A DNA stretch of 64,000 nucleotides from assembly GCA_022497155.1 (NCBI GenBank), contig MU385759.1, forward strand, positions 62,001 to 126,000, in the 5' to 3' direction. Every line of letters starts with the position of its first letter. Position 1 is the stretch's first letter. Origin of the DNA: Whalleya microplaca (Eukaryota; Ascomycota; Sordariomycetes; Xylariales; Xylariaceae). A model generated the notes under the pieces. That model saw only the letters and a list, made by a program, of their open reading frames with translations. It was not told the DNA's origin and did not search any database. Position numbers and translations under genes: made by a program. This document shows, in pieces, positions 12,009 through 24,591 of the stretch.

Positions 12009-15000
12009 GTTGGCTTGTGAAGGGGGAATTGAGTGGGATGTGCACTATGTCCGGCGTGGCTATGGTTAGTTTTTGAGTGTGTCTAAAAGATTACACGGTG
12101 ATCTAGTTGGATGACCTCTTTGGAGATTCATATTCACCCGCTAGTCTTTATCTATGTCTAGCGAATGGTGTTGTTTGACAGCAGTTCCATGTTTGGTGGT
12201 TTTGGATACTAGTGGGAACGAGATACCAGAATCTGATATATATATTTGCGACTTTTCCGACTCTTCCATTGTCTATTTCATCTTATTAACTATATGGGGT
12301 ATGACGCCTCAGATGCGGATGGTGTCATGATATTGGTAGGTCAACAATCTACCATTTTAGATTCAATCCCAAATCCCATGCTCTGCACTATGCGATACAT
12401 CCATCCTATTCCTATGTCATTTATATTGAGTGTGTGTCTGGTTTGGGAACAGGTCGACAATTGGTGCATGTCACGAAGTGATCATACGAGGTAACACAAC
12501 AACATAATTATTGCACGAAAAGTCTCAAGGTTCCTCGGAAACAACATTTTCTATATAAGGGCACAATAATGAATACTAAACCTTGATGATACACGCGAAT
12601 GTCCCTAATCCTCCCCTAGAGCCGGTAAATACATTCAGGCGGATTGCTTTCAGAGTGAGCACATAATCTTGAAGTGCTCAGTATGCACGGAGGACCTTTT
12701 ACTTCATCCGAGTGTCTGAGTTCTAGAGTGGGCGTCTCAGCAGGTTTGGCAGAGCGAGACTATTTCTCGGGCGTATTCTCAGGGTTAGGAGGCGTCGGGA
12801 TTCCACCGCGGTCCTCCACCTGCGTTCTCATTCCCAGCCCTAGTGATTCTGGGTTGGGTTCAAAGCATTGAACAGCATCTTTCAGGGGACAACCTGAAAT
12901 CTCGTGGGCGAGCGAACATCCCAAGCCGCAACGCAACCAAGTAGTCCACGGCTTCGATGTCAATCGAATAATTCGCAATCCCGATGAAGCTAGAGCCGAG
13001 CCATTAGTCTCTTCGATCATCTCAGAGCCACCGACGATAACATCATAGTCGTCTCTTCCCCTGAAGGGCCCCAGCATCGACGTGCAACTATCCCCTGCTG
13101 TGGTCGTTTCACTCCGATCCCAAGCCAGTGTGTTTACACGATGACCATCCCATAGGTCAGCGGCTCCCGTGGTCTTCAGTATGGAAGCGGAACCATTCGG
13201 CAGGCTATGCCCTAGGGAAGCAGAAAGCGAAGCCTAATATGCAGGCGGAGGCTCCTCGCTAAGTCCACCGCCATCCACATTGGACTTCTGTGGTCTAGGG
13301 AGCTAGGTAAAGGGATAGCGAGCAGGCTGACCGACAGTTATGAGCAATGCCAAGATCTTGAACATATGAGCTCTACGAAGAGGAGACCATGGACAGATGA
13401 GGAGACACAAGCTGCTAGGTCTGGTCTTGAAGGCCAAGAACACGGTAGTAGGCTCAGCCTGACTTCGCCTCCTCCCCCATCGACGGGAGCGATAGCACCT
13501 TGATGGATGAGTGTGGTGAGCTTTTCAATAGATGGGAGTGATGACTGCTTGCTTTTGTCTTTGTGGCACGTCGCCGGGAGTCTGTTAGAGGAAGTTCAGA
13601 TGACTGTCTTGATGTCCGCCGCGAAGTTGATGAATAGGGCGACCGATGCTTTCGAGTGTGATCGCCTGTTCCCGATTGAGCCACGCATATGGAGCTTGGC
13701 CATATGAGCTTGGTCAGATCGAGTGCTAATTCAATACTGCTACAGTAACAGGTGCTGCTGTAGCCAGAGGTTGCATTGAATTGGGCTGGAAATGTGTAAG
13801 GGGACTAGGAGTTGTTGGCACTGGCAGAGGCAGCATTGTTCTTGTTGTCGACACTCATAGCTCAAACTATCCGAGAGGTAATATGTGTAATAGTGATAGT
13901 ATTATTGTTGTTGGTGATGTTTGTGTGGTATGCTCTGGAAGGTAAGTTTACCTTTGGAGGTTGGATGATAGGTATGGATGAGATTGCGAGTTCAAGAGAT
14001 TACTGATATATATCCTACAGGTGCGGAGGTAACTTCCAAAGCGTCAAAGTATATACGTACGGAAGGCGTTTCGATCCTGGGGTTTTCATGTCTATGTCAC
14101 ATTCCTTTGTAGAACATTTAGATCGAGACTTCTCCAGACTTGTATCACTTTATTGACAGGTAGTAGCCACTAGCCGTAACTTTGAGTTTTGTAACGCTTA
14201 TGCTCCGGCATGCTTGCTTTAATTTGTATACTTTGTGTTAAAACCGAATGGGCTATCCGACTTCAAACCAAGGAATCTTTAAGGAGCGGCCCTGGTCAGG
14301 CTTCTTACACAATGGGAATATTGCTTGGATAGCGACTGCAAATCAGGATGCTAGAATAACATGGGAGTGCTGAAACAAGGGGCTGGTTCACTCTGGAATC
14401 ACACTACGAACGCTTAGATCTAGAATTTCTTCATACTACGCCTCATTTACTTCCTCCGCACAAGTCAGGCTCTATCAGATAGTGTCAATGAATAGATAGG
14501 GTTTCTATAAGTCTTAGTTATAAGGCCAAGTTATCAATGCTATATAACTTCTCATTTCAGTCACGCTTGTTTTTCAGCCTCAATATTAAGAACATTGTAA
14601 GAGTAGATATCTAAAGTTATATAATTTCAAGCTAGCTTTCAGCTTTTCCCTAAACAAAACTATGCGGAACAAGGTCTTTGCTTCATTAGTTCAACTACAC
14701 TAAAACATTACCTAGCACTGTCTCAGATATGGTTAGTGTCATTGGTCATATATCTCGCGATAGTCTTAATTTGACACAATAACTTGATACTCGCAATATG
14801 GCGAGGTCACAAAGCTTTCAGTAAATTCTAGTTGTGAATCAAATTTGATTTTTCCAGAGCCAGCCTGCCAATAATAAGTCCACCTCAACACCGTCACTAG
14901 GTACTAAGTGACTTTAGACTACCTATTCGGCCATACTTCTAACCCACCTTTATAGAATGACTCAAGTTTATCAGATGCTTTACCTTTGTGTTTACGAGAA

Positions 15001-15021
15001 CTATTTCTTCGGGAGACAAGT
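12009..15021. other. Long intergenic spacer (about 3 kb)
   Basis: I recognise no gene. Minus-strand open frames at 12760-13077 (105 codons from a true ATG) and 13454-13684 have plausible composition but no family features or connecting splice signals. They may be gene remnants. The frame at 13812-14006 (plus) is hydrophobic and probably chance. Confidence 0.5.
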
Positions 15022-15696
15022 TTAAGGCTTCGGCATAAGTGCAAGCTTGGCTAAGTCAGACCCTGGGTTCTCCTGAACGAAACCATATATAGAAAACAGT
15101 ACGCGCCTGAGTGTTTCAGTGTCCTTATTTCCTATATCTTCCAGCACTTTGTTCAGATCTTGTACAGGCGCATCACGGCGCTTATCAAGGTCAACGAGGC
15201 TCGCCACCAACTGAGCGCTACACATGCGAATGCAGCGAACATCATTGTCGCAGTCGCACATGAGATAGTCGCCATCCTTGTCACTTCTGACTCTAGCTTC
15301 GAAGCCAGGAGGCATCATATCATCCGTTTCTAGCATTCCATTCGAGCCACTGGAGCGGGATGAAGGATTTGAGGGAGTGGACGAGCTGTGGGTGTTAGTG
15401 AATGGGTTACCACTTCCTTGCCCTGGCTGGTTATGGCCCTGTTGGCCTACGTGATTCTGGTGCGTATTGCCTCGCTTGAAACCTGGCTTGTAGTTCTCGG
15501 GCCGGCCCTTGTAATTTGGATTTATGTTGTCGCTTGAACTGCTATTGTTAACGTCTCCGCTGAAGTTCCCATTATATCCATTGTTGTTATTTCGGAAGCC
15601 TTGGCCTCCATGGCCTCCACGGCCTCCACGGCCTCCTCTACCGTTATTCTGGCCGTTGTTGTTGTGGTTGTTGTTGTTGTGGCGGTTGCGAGCCAT
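15022..15696 (-). CDS. Unrecognised Asn/Gly/RGG-rich protein
   Basis: Single exon, 224 residues. The first ~115 residues are low complexity: Asn and His runs, then RGGRGGRGG, then Asn-, Ser- and Gly-rich sequence with KPGFKRG. This composition resembles RGG-type RNA-binding or condensate-forming regions. Residues about 120-224 are ordinary sequence with a MPPGFEARV segment, a Cys cluster (CDCDNDVRC...CSAQL) and a helical C-terminus (LNKVLEDIGNKDTETLRRVLFSIYGF). I do not recognise the family. The ATG at 15694-15696 precedes the repetitive tract, and the folded C-terminus argues that the frame is real. The plus-strand frames opposite are shadows of the repeats. Confidence 0.6.
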   Translation of the reverse strand: MARNRHNNNNHNNNGQNNGRGGRGGRGGHGGQGFRNNNNGYNGNFSGDVNNSSSSDNINPNYKGRPENYKPGFKRGNTHQNHVGQQGHNQPGQGSGNPFTNTHSSSTPSNPSSRSSGSNGMLETDDMMPPGFEARVRSDKDGDYLMCDCDNDVRCIRMCSAQLVASLVDLDKRRDAPVQDLNKVLEDIGNKDTETLRRVLFSIYGFVQENPGSDLAKLALMPKP

Positions 15697-18521
15697 TGTG
15701 GAGCTTCTGCAAGTTATCCGGAACAGGAGAAGCTGAAATGTGGTGGTAAAAAGTATTCGACTCTGTCGAATAGGGTTGAATGTAAATAGTTGAGACTGCG
15801 TAACAAAAACGGCTGGCTGATCGTGCAGTTTATAGCCTAAGTTTGAACAAGCTCATTTATGTGCAATTGGCGTCTTTGTTTTGATTCTCTTACAATTCTC
15901 CTCCTTGTTACAATACAATAATAGCTTTATAGTGTCAGGCCTTTTGTTTTTTTGTATAGCCCGAAGACAAGTTCATGATCTTTGTAAACACTAGGTTATG
16001 GTTAATGCCCAATTTTGACTTCGGCATACTCTTTTAGAATTTTGAAGTTCATGTACTAGGTCAGCAAGCTTTCCCTGGACTCGATCTTGCCTGTGACTTT
16101 AATTGTTGTTCGCATTATTCGCACCAAGTTCCCTGTCACTATCATCAGCTATCGCAATAATACTTCAATCTTTCCATAACATTAAATCGGCAATGAGTAT
16201 GCTGTGCTATGAGTTAGATAGCTCAGATATTTGAAGGGAAGTCTAAAATAAAGGGATCAAAGTGCGACATATACTGTCAGAAAGTCATGAAAGGTTAAGC
16301 TTAGCTGATCAACAATATACCTACGAAAAGATGACAAAGAAACACGTGATTGAGGAATTTTGGCCTATGTGTCACTAGAACATATGTAATGTATCAATAA
16401 TGTGAGCAAACAAAGGCCACATGGACTCGAAGGGTTTTGTGAATGTAGTGAAATATTTACTGTCAGTGTTCTTGTATGTATTGTACAGATAACCCCGACC
16501 ACCCTGCCGTACAGATTACGTATCAGTTAGTCAGGCCAACATTCATCAGCATTAAGCCCTAAACTTTCCTCTAGAACAAACAATAAACCATCTGACTCCC
16601 TAATGTATATAGCCATGTTTGGGTATATATGAATAGTATCACTTAGTAGGTACTTAGTCCAGTGACTAGGTAATGTTTGCTGTTTGGCTTCAATAGGACT
16701 CAGAAGATCTGAGTGAGTCATTTGTGGAACTCTGTCATCTTCAATTACATATGTTGCTTGAAAACATCTGAAGTATGCTGCCGCATGACAACATCTCACT
16801 TCATACCTGATGACAAGAGTGACTCGGATGTAGGGGCTAGTGTACCCAACTATCTCTACCAGAAAACCACGAACCATGGGGATCTATATATTGACCAAGC
16901 ATACATAGGTACACCTAACATCATAACAAGAGCCTGAATGAATGCAACTACAACGAGAATTGTCATCTACCAGCGTTCCCAAACGATACGGCGCCCTGGG
17001 TTCGGATCCCGAGACAAACAAGAGTCCCTATAGTACCATAAGCTCACCCAATCTCCTAAGTAGGCCTGATATTACTTGAAACATGTGTTGGGAAGAATAT
17101 CAGTACGTGATGTGTCGGATTTGTGGCGTATGGGTATGTACATTCCAATGGGAGGTGAAATGTGCTGTGGTGATGGATTCTCGTGGAAACGTGAGTAGCA
17201 TCCAAAATTGCCCAGTTCACCGATTCCCTTGATTCAGAATCAATGATTATTTCATAGAATATATGGCGGAGTCTTTGGCTCCTAGGGCAGCTCTCGGGTC
17301 TCTCAATCATCCCCTAAATGTCCAGAAAGAAAAAATACTGATAGTTGAAACGGCAGTACGGTGAATGTGGCAACATTATTGGACCATTTTGGAAACCAGC
17401 AGATGTAACTTCGGAAATTTGCGATATGTGCCTCTTAAACAGAGGCGATTGAAGAGGTCGACCACCTGCTTGAGGCTTCGTTGCTATCGTGGTGGGAGAC
17501 TTTGCCGCTATACCAGATACTACTTTCAGTTCAGTAGCCCACATAAACTATCTAGCTCTTACCTTAATGTTAGAGTATAAGAGGCTCCAACTCTAGTGAA
17601 GGATTTACATGATCATACTACAATCTCTACCCGCTACGCCCGGAATGAGCACCACCTTTTCGATGAGAACAGCTATTTAGCCGTCCATACGGCTGAAAAC
17701 CCCACGGTAGGATAGCTTGAACAGAATAGTTTAGATTCGAAGGTTTCTTGCATAATTGAACAGTGCACGTCAATGAGATCTTGTACTAAGTACAAAACTA
17801 TTTACAGAATTAACCTTTAAATGATACTATTAAGTCGGGGTCGATAATTTCTTGGTATGTCGTTCCCTTCATCCTACCCATGAAACCATCCCCCAGCTGA
17901 CCAAGCCTCTACATATCTTAGTGTCTCAATACAGACTTAATATCATTTAGCAGCTCATAGACCCTGGTTCGCACCGATCCAGCGAGAAAAAGTAAGCAGT
18001 ATAGAATAGGTATGGATAATATATATATCATTTATTACGTGGAGGTATACGCTGATGAGCTTTCTGCTATGCATATAAGTAAAGAGACCACTGAAGTATG
18101 TTTTCTTCCATTCTCTTGACAATAGGGTCTTTGAACGCTTTCCGTGTAGATGCTTGCTGAGTGTGAAATGTAAAGGAACTATGTACATACCCAGATAGTG
18201 AAGTTCTGCATTTTTAAGAACTACACGAGACATGCAGTTAGCCGTGGTTGCGATTATCGTCACTTGATAATGTATTGAGCTTTCCGTCTGACACTTGTCT
18301 GATTTCCCACTCGGAACTCCCACCCGAGGACAGAATAAGCACCTAGTGGATCCATTGGAACCCTCCGTTCTCTACACACAACTAGACACCATTTGTTTCT
18401 CAGCAGTTATAATAGGCATTTTCGTTCATATTCAACAGTCCATCATTTAGTTCTTGTGCCTCCTAATTTCCTTTCCCGGCAGACATTACCTCTCTATATA
18501 GCTCAGACAATCCGGGTGCTT
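15697..18521. other. Long intergenic spacer (about 2.8 kb)
   Basis: Nothing supportable as a gene. The region from 16500 to 17580 has several 60-116-codon frames on both strands, none with recognisable composition. A GGTTCGGATCC match near 17001 resembles a pol III B box, but no cloverleaf can be drawn around it. Confidence 0.5.
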
Positions 18522-19910
18522 ATGTCGACAAAAGACGGGAAAACATCGAATGTCGGATTAGCGAATAATACACACGTCTCCATTGAAACCAATCCAATGA
18601 GCTTCCAACTTCCAATAAGGCCGTCCTCAGCACCAAATACATCCTTCATAGAGACTGTCGGCGACCGCAGCGAAGATGAAAAGGCTCACCCAGAGAGTAA
18701 GAATCGTGGCATCGCAGACGAGCTAAGGGAGAGGAGTCTAGGCCGGACAGAAGGATCCATTGACAACCCCAGCAAGAATCCCCCCGTCTATCCAGAGTAC
18801 ATACACTTTCCCTTTGCATCCCCTAAAAACTCACTGATAACTGGACACGGACTTTGGACGCATGCGGATGAAGTACAGCTCCAAGACTCGTAGGAAGAGG
18901 CGGACGAGATTCAGCTTCTCTCGAATGGCCCTCAAGACGTCAAGGAACAAGAAGTTTGGAAGACACTACTTCACCGTTTCGACTGCCTGCCGAGGGACTT
19001 GTTCACTTACGGCCTCAAGATCGATATTTATCCGGGAAAATACCAACTCTGGTGCTCTAACGGCAGCAAGGTCCCAGACATGAAGATGGGCAACGGTTTA
19101 GGTAAACATCTTGCTAAGCTCCTATTTCATCCAATTTGGAAGAATGATATCTCTCGAGTGAGGTATGCCTTGCAGATGGCAGTCTGCGCACGTTTCACAG
19201 ACCATGTTCGCCCATTTGCCAGCCTCGAGTACACTGAAGAGCCGGCATGGTCATCAGGCGCAGAGGCTAGTCAATTCAGGTCTTGGGTTCAGAAGAATAC
19301 GGGCATGACGAGGGATCCAGAGATTGTACAGGTGGTTAATGCCCTCAATACATTTATTGAGAATAAGAGGCCAGCATGGTGTGAAGCAGAGCGATGTCTC
19401 TTCTTGCTTCGACCGAGAGATGTCGAGGTGCTTCGTTTTGTCCTAGAAAGGACAGAACGAATTGGATTGTGTTCCATAAAGTATGAGCCGTGTTACTACA
19501 AGAAAGCATCTTATTACTACAGGCAAAACATCAAAAACGTAAACGACGAATTCAGTAGCCTATTAGCAATAAGATACATGCGAGACTGGGACAAGATTTC
19601 TATTTTGGCGGAGAAAAGAGATTCTATCATCAGAGCCCGATCACTAATGCACAACCTACCGAAGTATGCTCTATGGGATGTTCCACATCGCGATTTGGTC
19701 ACGTTCACGAAATACCTCTAGTATAGTAAGGAAATCAGCACCGAACAGATAATGACTCTTTATGGGTTATATGCTACGCCCTTGTGTTTGAAAGGGTATA
19801 CCGTCAACGAAAAAGCAGTCAAGAATTGGCTACGGAATAATGAAGTTTTTTGTAATCGTTGCCAACGAGAGAAGGGGGCTCCCAAGGTTCGCCGCATAAA
19901 TTCGCCGTAA
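18522..19910 (+). pseudogene. Unrecognised gene interrupted by two in-frame amber codons
   Basis: One frame runs from ATG 18522 to TAA 19908-19910 (463 codons) and is broken only by TAG at 18891-18893 and TAG at 19719-19721. No frameshift occurs. The three segments (123, 275 and 62 codons) all look like protein. The first is Ser/Pro/Asn-rich and disordered. The second looks globular, with WKTLLHRFDCLPRDLFTYGL, LFHPIWKNDISRVRYALQMA and a Trp/Tyr/Cys-rich middle. The third ends with a CNRC pair and basic residues. I do not recognise the family. No intron of normal size removes either stop: the only phase-correct GT...AG around the first is 21 bases. The simplest reading is a recently inactivated gene. 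Stop readthrough or a functional middle protein starting at ATG 18999 are alternatives. Confidence 0.6.
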
Positions 19911-21262
19911 CCTTTGGGTCTTGGAAGCCACTTATCCGAGTAAGGCAAGGACGCTTTACAAGACGCCGTGGATACCTGCAGTTGTGTATATGCGTGGTGG
20001 CATGTGTTTCTGGTTGCAGACTGTCTGATCCGTGGGTGTTCATACGAAGGAGGTACAGATGTCTGTCTCCCAGCGAAGGGATTATGAGTATCTCTTTTAG
20101 CGAAGGAATTGATTCTATAAATTGCCTAATATGCTCGTTTCGGGATGAGAAACTTTAGTTTCATCTACATGGCCGTTAAGTGCTTGCTCGATAACAATCT
20201 CAGTATGAAGCTGGTGATCTCCTCATACTATCACATTCACATTTTCATCGACTGTCATTCATCTCCCTGGGATGAGCTGTATGTACAGCACTGCTGAAAA
20301 CATCGCGACAACATCCCCCAAGCTATGCTAGAGTTTGGAATCGAAACCGCGCAATTGCTACTGTCGGACATGCCTAAGTAATTGCTAACGCTAAGTTCCT
20401 AGTATGGCGCTCAGTAGCTAGGTATACTTCAATAAATCATACATACGGATTGTTTCACGGCATGTAGGTACTTTCCAGCCGTATGAAGATCGGGCACTCT
20501 CCTCTACATTATGGCAAGGGTTGGGGCAGTATGCTGTTGACAGCGCTCTCAGCAAGTCGGGGTGATAAATTGACTGGATCAAAGCGCTGACCATTGGACG
20601 AAGGCAGCTAACATATTCTCAAATGTTCGCATGTACCCCCGGATGATATCCTGTAGAGTTTCTATTAGAGAACAACGAAACCCCTAGCACGAGTCTTATA
20701 TTAGGAAGCAATATCCAGCTCGAACAAGAGCGACTCTGAGAGCTTAATTTTGTGTCTGTGCTATCTCCAACCATCCGACATCATATATACAAGAGACTGT
20801 CTCGGACGACCTGAGCAAGGCCGACAACAATTCCTTAATTCGATTTCTAGCGATATGAATCCAAGGAACAGACCGACTGCATATCGAGTATGAAGCGAGT
20901 GAGGCTATAATACTTGAGGTTCTGGAGGTACATAGGCAGCTGATAAGACATGATCTGAAAGAGAGCTACCGCTCTACGCTTTAGCGGACCTGGAGTAAAA
21001 CCTGAAGCCATTAATAATAAGCCTCGAGTCATGAAGCAAAGAATGTCCCGAGAGAGTGGTTCAAGCTAATGGTCCCACCGTTACTGAATAAAGGGGCTTT
21101 AACATATCGATGCGCGAAGGGATGGCCCGTGCTTGTTATGATACTATTGTGATGCGCAGTAATTGTAAGAACTCTTGTCACACACAATCACCACCTTGCA
21201 CTGGACATTCCGACGATTACATCTCTCACAATCTATAATATTGACTTACTGCAGCATTCACC
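19911..21262. other. Intergenic
   Basis: I see no supportable gene. The plus-strand frame at 19859-20158 and minus-strand frames at 19760-20043 overlap the tail of the broken gene and are shadows. The last ~100 bases are the leader of the DUF7726-like gene. Confidence 0.5.
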
Positions 21263-22817
21263 ATGCCCCGGCCCTCGGCAAAAGACGTACGTACCTATCT
21301 AACAAGAACGGTCTAATGGCGCGGCGCCAAATTACTAACATACACATAGAATAGATGGAAAGCCCAACTCATAGAACGCCTTAGAAAGCACGCGGGACTA
21401 TCAGATGAAGACGTCGAAGCGCTCAAAGACCACATTGTCACGTGGGATTTCATGAGCCGGAAAGACTATCGAGGAAAGATAACGTGGCCAAAGAAAAAAG
21501 TGAAGCACTACCGAAGAGATGGCACTGAGCACACCTTTGCACACGTGCCAGTAGGGAATGTTGTATACGCAGTCGAGCGGCACATTGAGCGGCACATTGC
21601 TAAGGATTGTCGCGCCAATGTTCATTACGAGGTCTTCATAGATGTTCTAGGTAAAGAAGTCCCACCATGGGACGAGCCTGTATACAACCCACGCGCGGAG
21701 CCCGCGACGCCATTCTCTATGTCCAGAGCAGTACATATCCACGATATGCTTTTCTATAAAGACACGTACTAATCCAAGATAGCCAACGAAGTCCCGTAAA
21801 TCGAACAAGCAACTAGTTGATAGTTTTGGTTCCGCTGCGCAAATAGACGACCAAAGACTACGCTATATGTCTACCTTCATAGCATGGCAAGATAGTTGTG
21901 ATGAAAACGGCAATGGGGGTGTTATGCAACCTAGCGCCCAAAAGGTTACAGGCGGTCGGTTGGGACGAGGACATGAGCACACCCTGGAAGATGTGCCAAA
22001 TTGCTTCGTCAGGGACTTTATCATGGAGAATATCGACCTTGTGGTTGAAGAGAACAAACGCGATGACGTTCGAAAAGCGGTATTCACTGACTTGAGCACT
22101 TCCGAAATTGAAGAGTATGCTGCGCTTATTAGGAGGAAGTCAGGAGAAAGGTCGACAGAAGCCGATGAGCTTGATCCGCCCACAGCGCAGGATCCAGAGC
22201 GAGCAGGAAAGATCCAAGCTCTCAAGTTCCATCGCGGGATCACCGAAGCAGAAGCAGAATGCATATTGAGGCAGGAAGACCTTATTGACGCCGTCGATGC
22301 TACCATTGACTTGACGCCAAAACCAGGTTTCTCAACACTTACAGGGGGGTTTCTAGAGAAGGCTTCTCGCTATATAAATAGATCCGTAATAAGGCCGGGC
22401 GACAAATTGGCACCCGAGGAAAAGTCGACACGCGTCAACATAGAAATTGATAGAGACTGCGACCAGGTACGCGCCATGATCAAGATACTCATCCGCCGAG
22501 GACACTGGACAGCCGAGCAGTTCACGCAAGCGATGGCTCCTGTCAGCCGACCGCAAATCAACGCATTCTTGCAGAAGAGAGGGCCGCGCGATGGAAGGAC
22601 CAGCTTTGCCTTCCAAGCCATCTGGGAGTTCTTCAAGAGGAGAGAGCAGCTCGGGCTCAAGTTGACGGCGCGGATACCCCAGCCCAAACTTCCTAAACTC
22701 CCCAGGCTCACGCGAGAAGTGCGGGCGCTACAGCTTCAGGAGGTTGACCCTAACCGCGGAAGAAAGCGTCCAGCCAGAGGAGGTCAAGAAAAACCAGCCA
22801 AGAATCGAAAAGTATAG
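21263..22817 (+). CDS. Hypothetical protein with DUF7726-like C-terminal domain
   Basis: Exon 1 (21263-21286, MPRPSAKD) joins exon 2 at 21350 through a good intron (GTACGT donor, TACTAAC-like branch, CATAG acceptor). The exon 2 frame then ends at TAA 21772, and a second frame begins at ATG 21867. A phase-correct intron 21766-21856 would fuse them into a 466-residue protein. Otherwise there are two genes, 21263-21772 (147 residues) and 21867-22817 (316 residues). The N-terminal part holds a tandem VERHIERHIAKD. Near the C-terminus, coded at about 22455-22650, DRDCDQVRAMIKILI, FLQKRGPRDG and AIWEFFKRRE match the fungal domain I remember as DUF7726, of unknown function with a helical DNA-binding-like look. 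A basic Lys/Arg/Pro tail could be a nuclear signal. The start and first intron are well supported; the second junction is an inference. Confidence 0.6.
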
Positions 22818-24591
22818 AGCGCAATGGTCGAAGAAGATGAAACTTACCAGAGTATGGGTTTCCGGTCCCCAGATTAGACTCATAGATGACTAACTCAAAG
22901 ACCCCCAAAGACACTGCTCATCTTGTAATATGCTGTAGCTAGCGTCATCTTCTGTTAGACTTGAGCATACTTTCATAACTTACATCGTTTAATGTAATAT
23001 TTTTGTATCTGCTACTGCAGCTTACGCATACCTTCACATATCCTTCTCTTGGCGGGATATCCATAAGCAGGTTACCGCCAGTTTGTTCTGGCGCCTTAGT
23101 ACTCGACATATTGGTACGACGTTGAAGCATCACGATGACAAGGCACGTGACGTGTGTCTGAGCAAAAGCAATGCACCCCCTTATTCCTTTACCAAGCTGA
23201 GCGTACTACGGTGGGCTTTACTGTCTGGCGGTGAGAGGAAGGATGACAAGAGTCGAGGGGCTCGGTATATTCTATGCGCCTGTATGTACAAGCCTGTGTT
23301 GATGTTACTAACTCCGGTTCCTCGGCCCCTTGATTGCTGGAATATGCTACATAGTACCTGTAAATTCAGAGGCCGACTCTCTATCTCTATACAAGGAGAT
23401 TATTAAACATTTCCAGGCTCCCTAGTGTCATGCTCCCCGGGTTTTTTTGTGTGCCCTTCTCCGTTTATACCAGACCAAAGTTGGTTCCGCCCTGGGTATC
23501 TCCACACTCGAGAAACCACTGGACCCTCAGATCGACTACTAGGACACGTATGTATAGACATTCCCTGCACGTATCCAATATGATGTGGTACGGGGGATTC
23601 TACTGGGCTCTACGTGCGAAGGCCGAATCATTCTCGCTAGCCGACCTCGAAGTCTACAGACGGCATAATGAGCTGAACCTGCGACCGTCGTCCTACATAT
23701 ATAAGTAAAAGGCATTCGAGAGGGAAAGGAAGATGGCCTACGGAGTAGATAGTGAGTATCTGACGCCACCAGAACAGAAAATAGCAGTAGAACCAAAGAT
23801 TGAAGAAGAGCATATCAACTAGCAAGACCGTACCATAACTACACAGACACACTTCAATATATAATCAGGACTCACAGCAGCACAAGCAAATCTCCATTTT
23901 ACTTCACAGAACAATAAGTCGTAGTCGTAGTCGAGGCACTCGATTTATTACCTAGTTATCGACATATTCATAAACTCCACCAGTACCCTGCTTGCCTGCC
24001 TGCATGAATCCCATTCCAGCGTACCAAACAGATGCGGAAAAAAATACTACCTAGCAGAGAGGCAAAAGGAAGAACAACAAAAAAAAGTAGTAACGGACTA
24101 TGTACTCGCAACAGTAGTCTAGTAGTCTACCACCAAAGCCAAAGCCGATGCCGATAGCCCCACAGCACAGCACAGTAAACTGTCCACGGTTCTTTTTTTC
24201 ATCCGAACAGAAAACAGCACCTCTTTTCGCGCCTCCATCCATCCCTCCCAGCCGCAAGAAGGGGCGGCATCACGCCAAAAGTGAGGTTGGCGGACGGAGG
24301 CAGAGACGGGGACAGAGAGAGAGAGTCTGGCATGGATGGAGCTTGTGTTTGGCTTTGGTAGCTACCGGTAACAATAAGAATTCGTGTCATATATCTCGTG
24401 GTCGTTGCACATCATGAAATCTCTCTCCATTTTTTTCCCCGCTTGCTCAAATGCTTCGCTCATTCACTCCTTCATCCGAAGGTCCCATAAGCAAGCAAGC
24501 AAGATGCATCGCATCACATCGTCTCCTCCGACGATGACGCAGCTAGCAGTAGCTGAGTGTCTTCATCCTAATCTTCTTCCTGTTCTCCTCA
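22818..24591. other. Intergenic with one possible microprotein gene
   Basis: Apart from the possible small spliced gene at 22895-23109 (separate entry), I see no supportable gene. The plus-strand frame 23083-23406 and the overlapping frames at 23430-23850 on both strands have no features. Sequence from 23980 to 24590 is the likely 3' region of the DnaJ gene plus simple-sequence tracts. Confidence 0.5.
22895..23109 (-). CDS. Possible two-exon microprotein (44 residues)
   Basis: On the minus strand, ATG at 23109 opens 26 codons (MSSTKAPEQTGGNLLMDI, ending GYVK) followed exactly by a GTATGC donor. An 80-base intron (22952-23031) ends with CTAACAG, and the next exon (22951-22895) reads KMTLATAYYKMSSVFGGL and stops. 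Donor, branch-like sequence and acceptor are all consensus and the phase is 0. The composition is that of a real small protein, possibly a small membrane or organelle subunit, but I do not recognise it. The model is short enough to be chance, and further exons are possible. Confidence 0.3.

Noticed and set aside
16980..17020. tRNA gene suggested by GGGTTCGGATCCC
   Set aside because: No acceptor, D-arm or anticodon arm pairs around it; only the B-box-like word is present.
18871..18891. 21-base GT...AG intron around the first amber codon
   Set aside because: Phase is right, but the length is far below the minimum for fungal splicing (about 40 bases) and there is no branch site.
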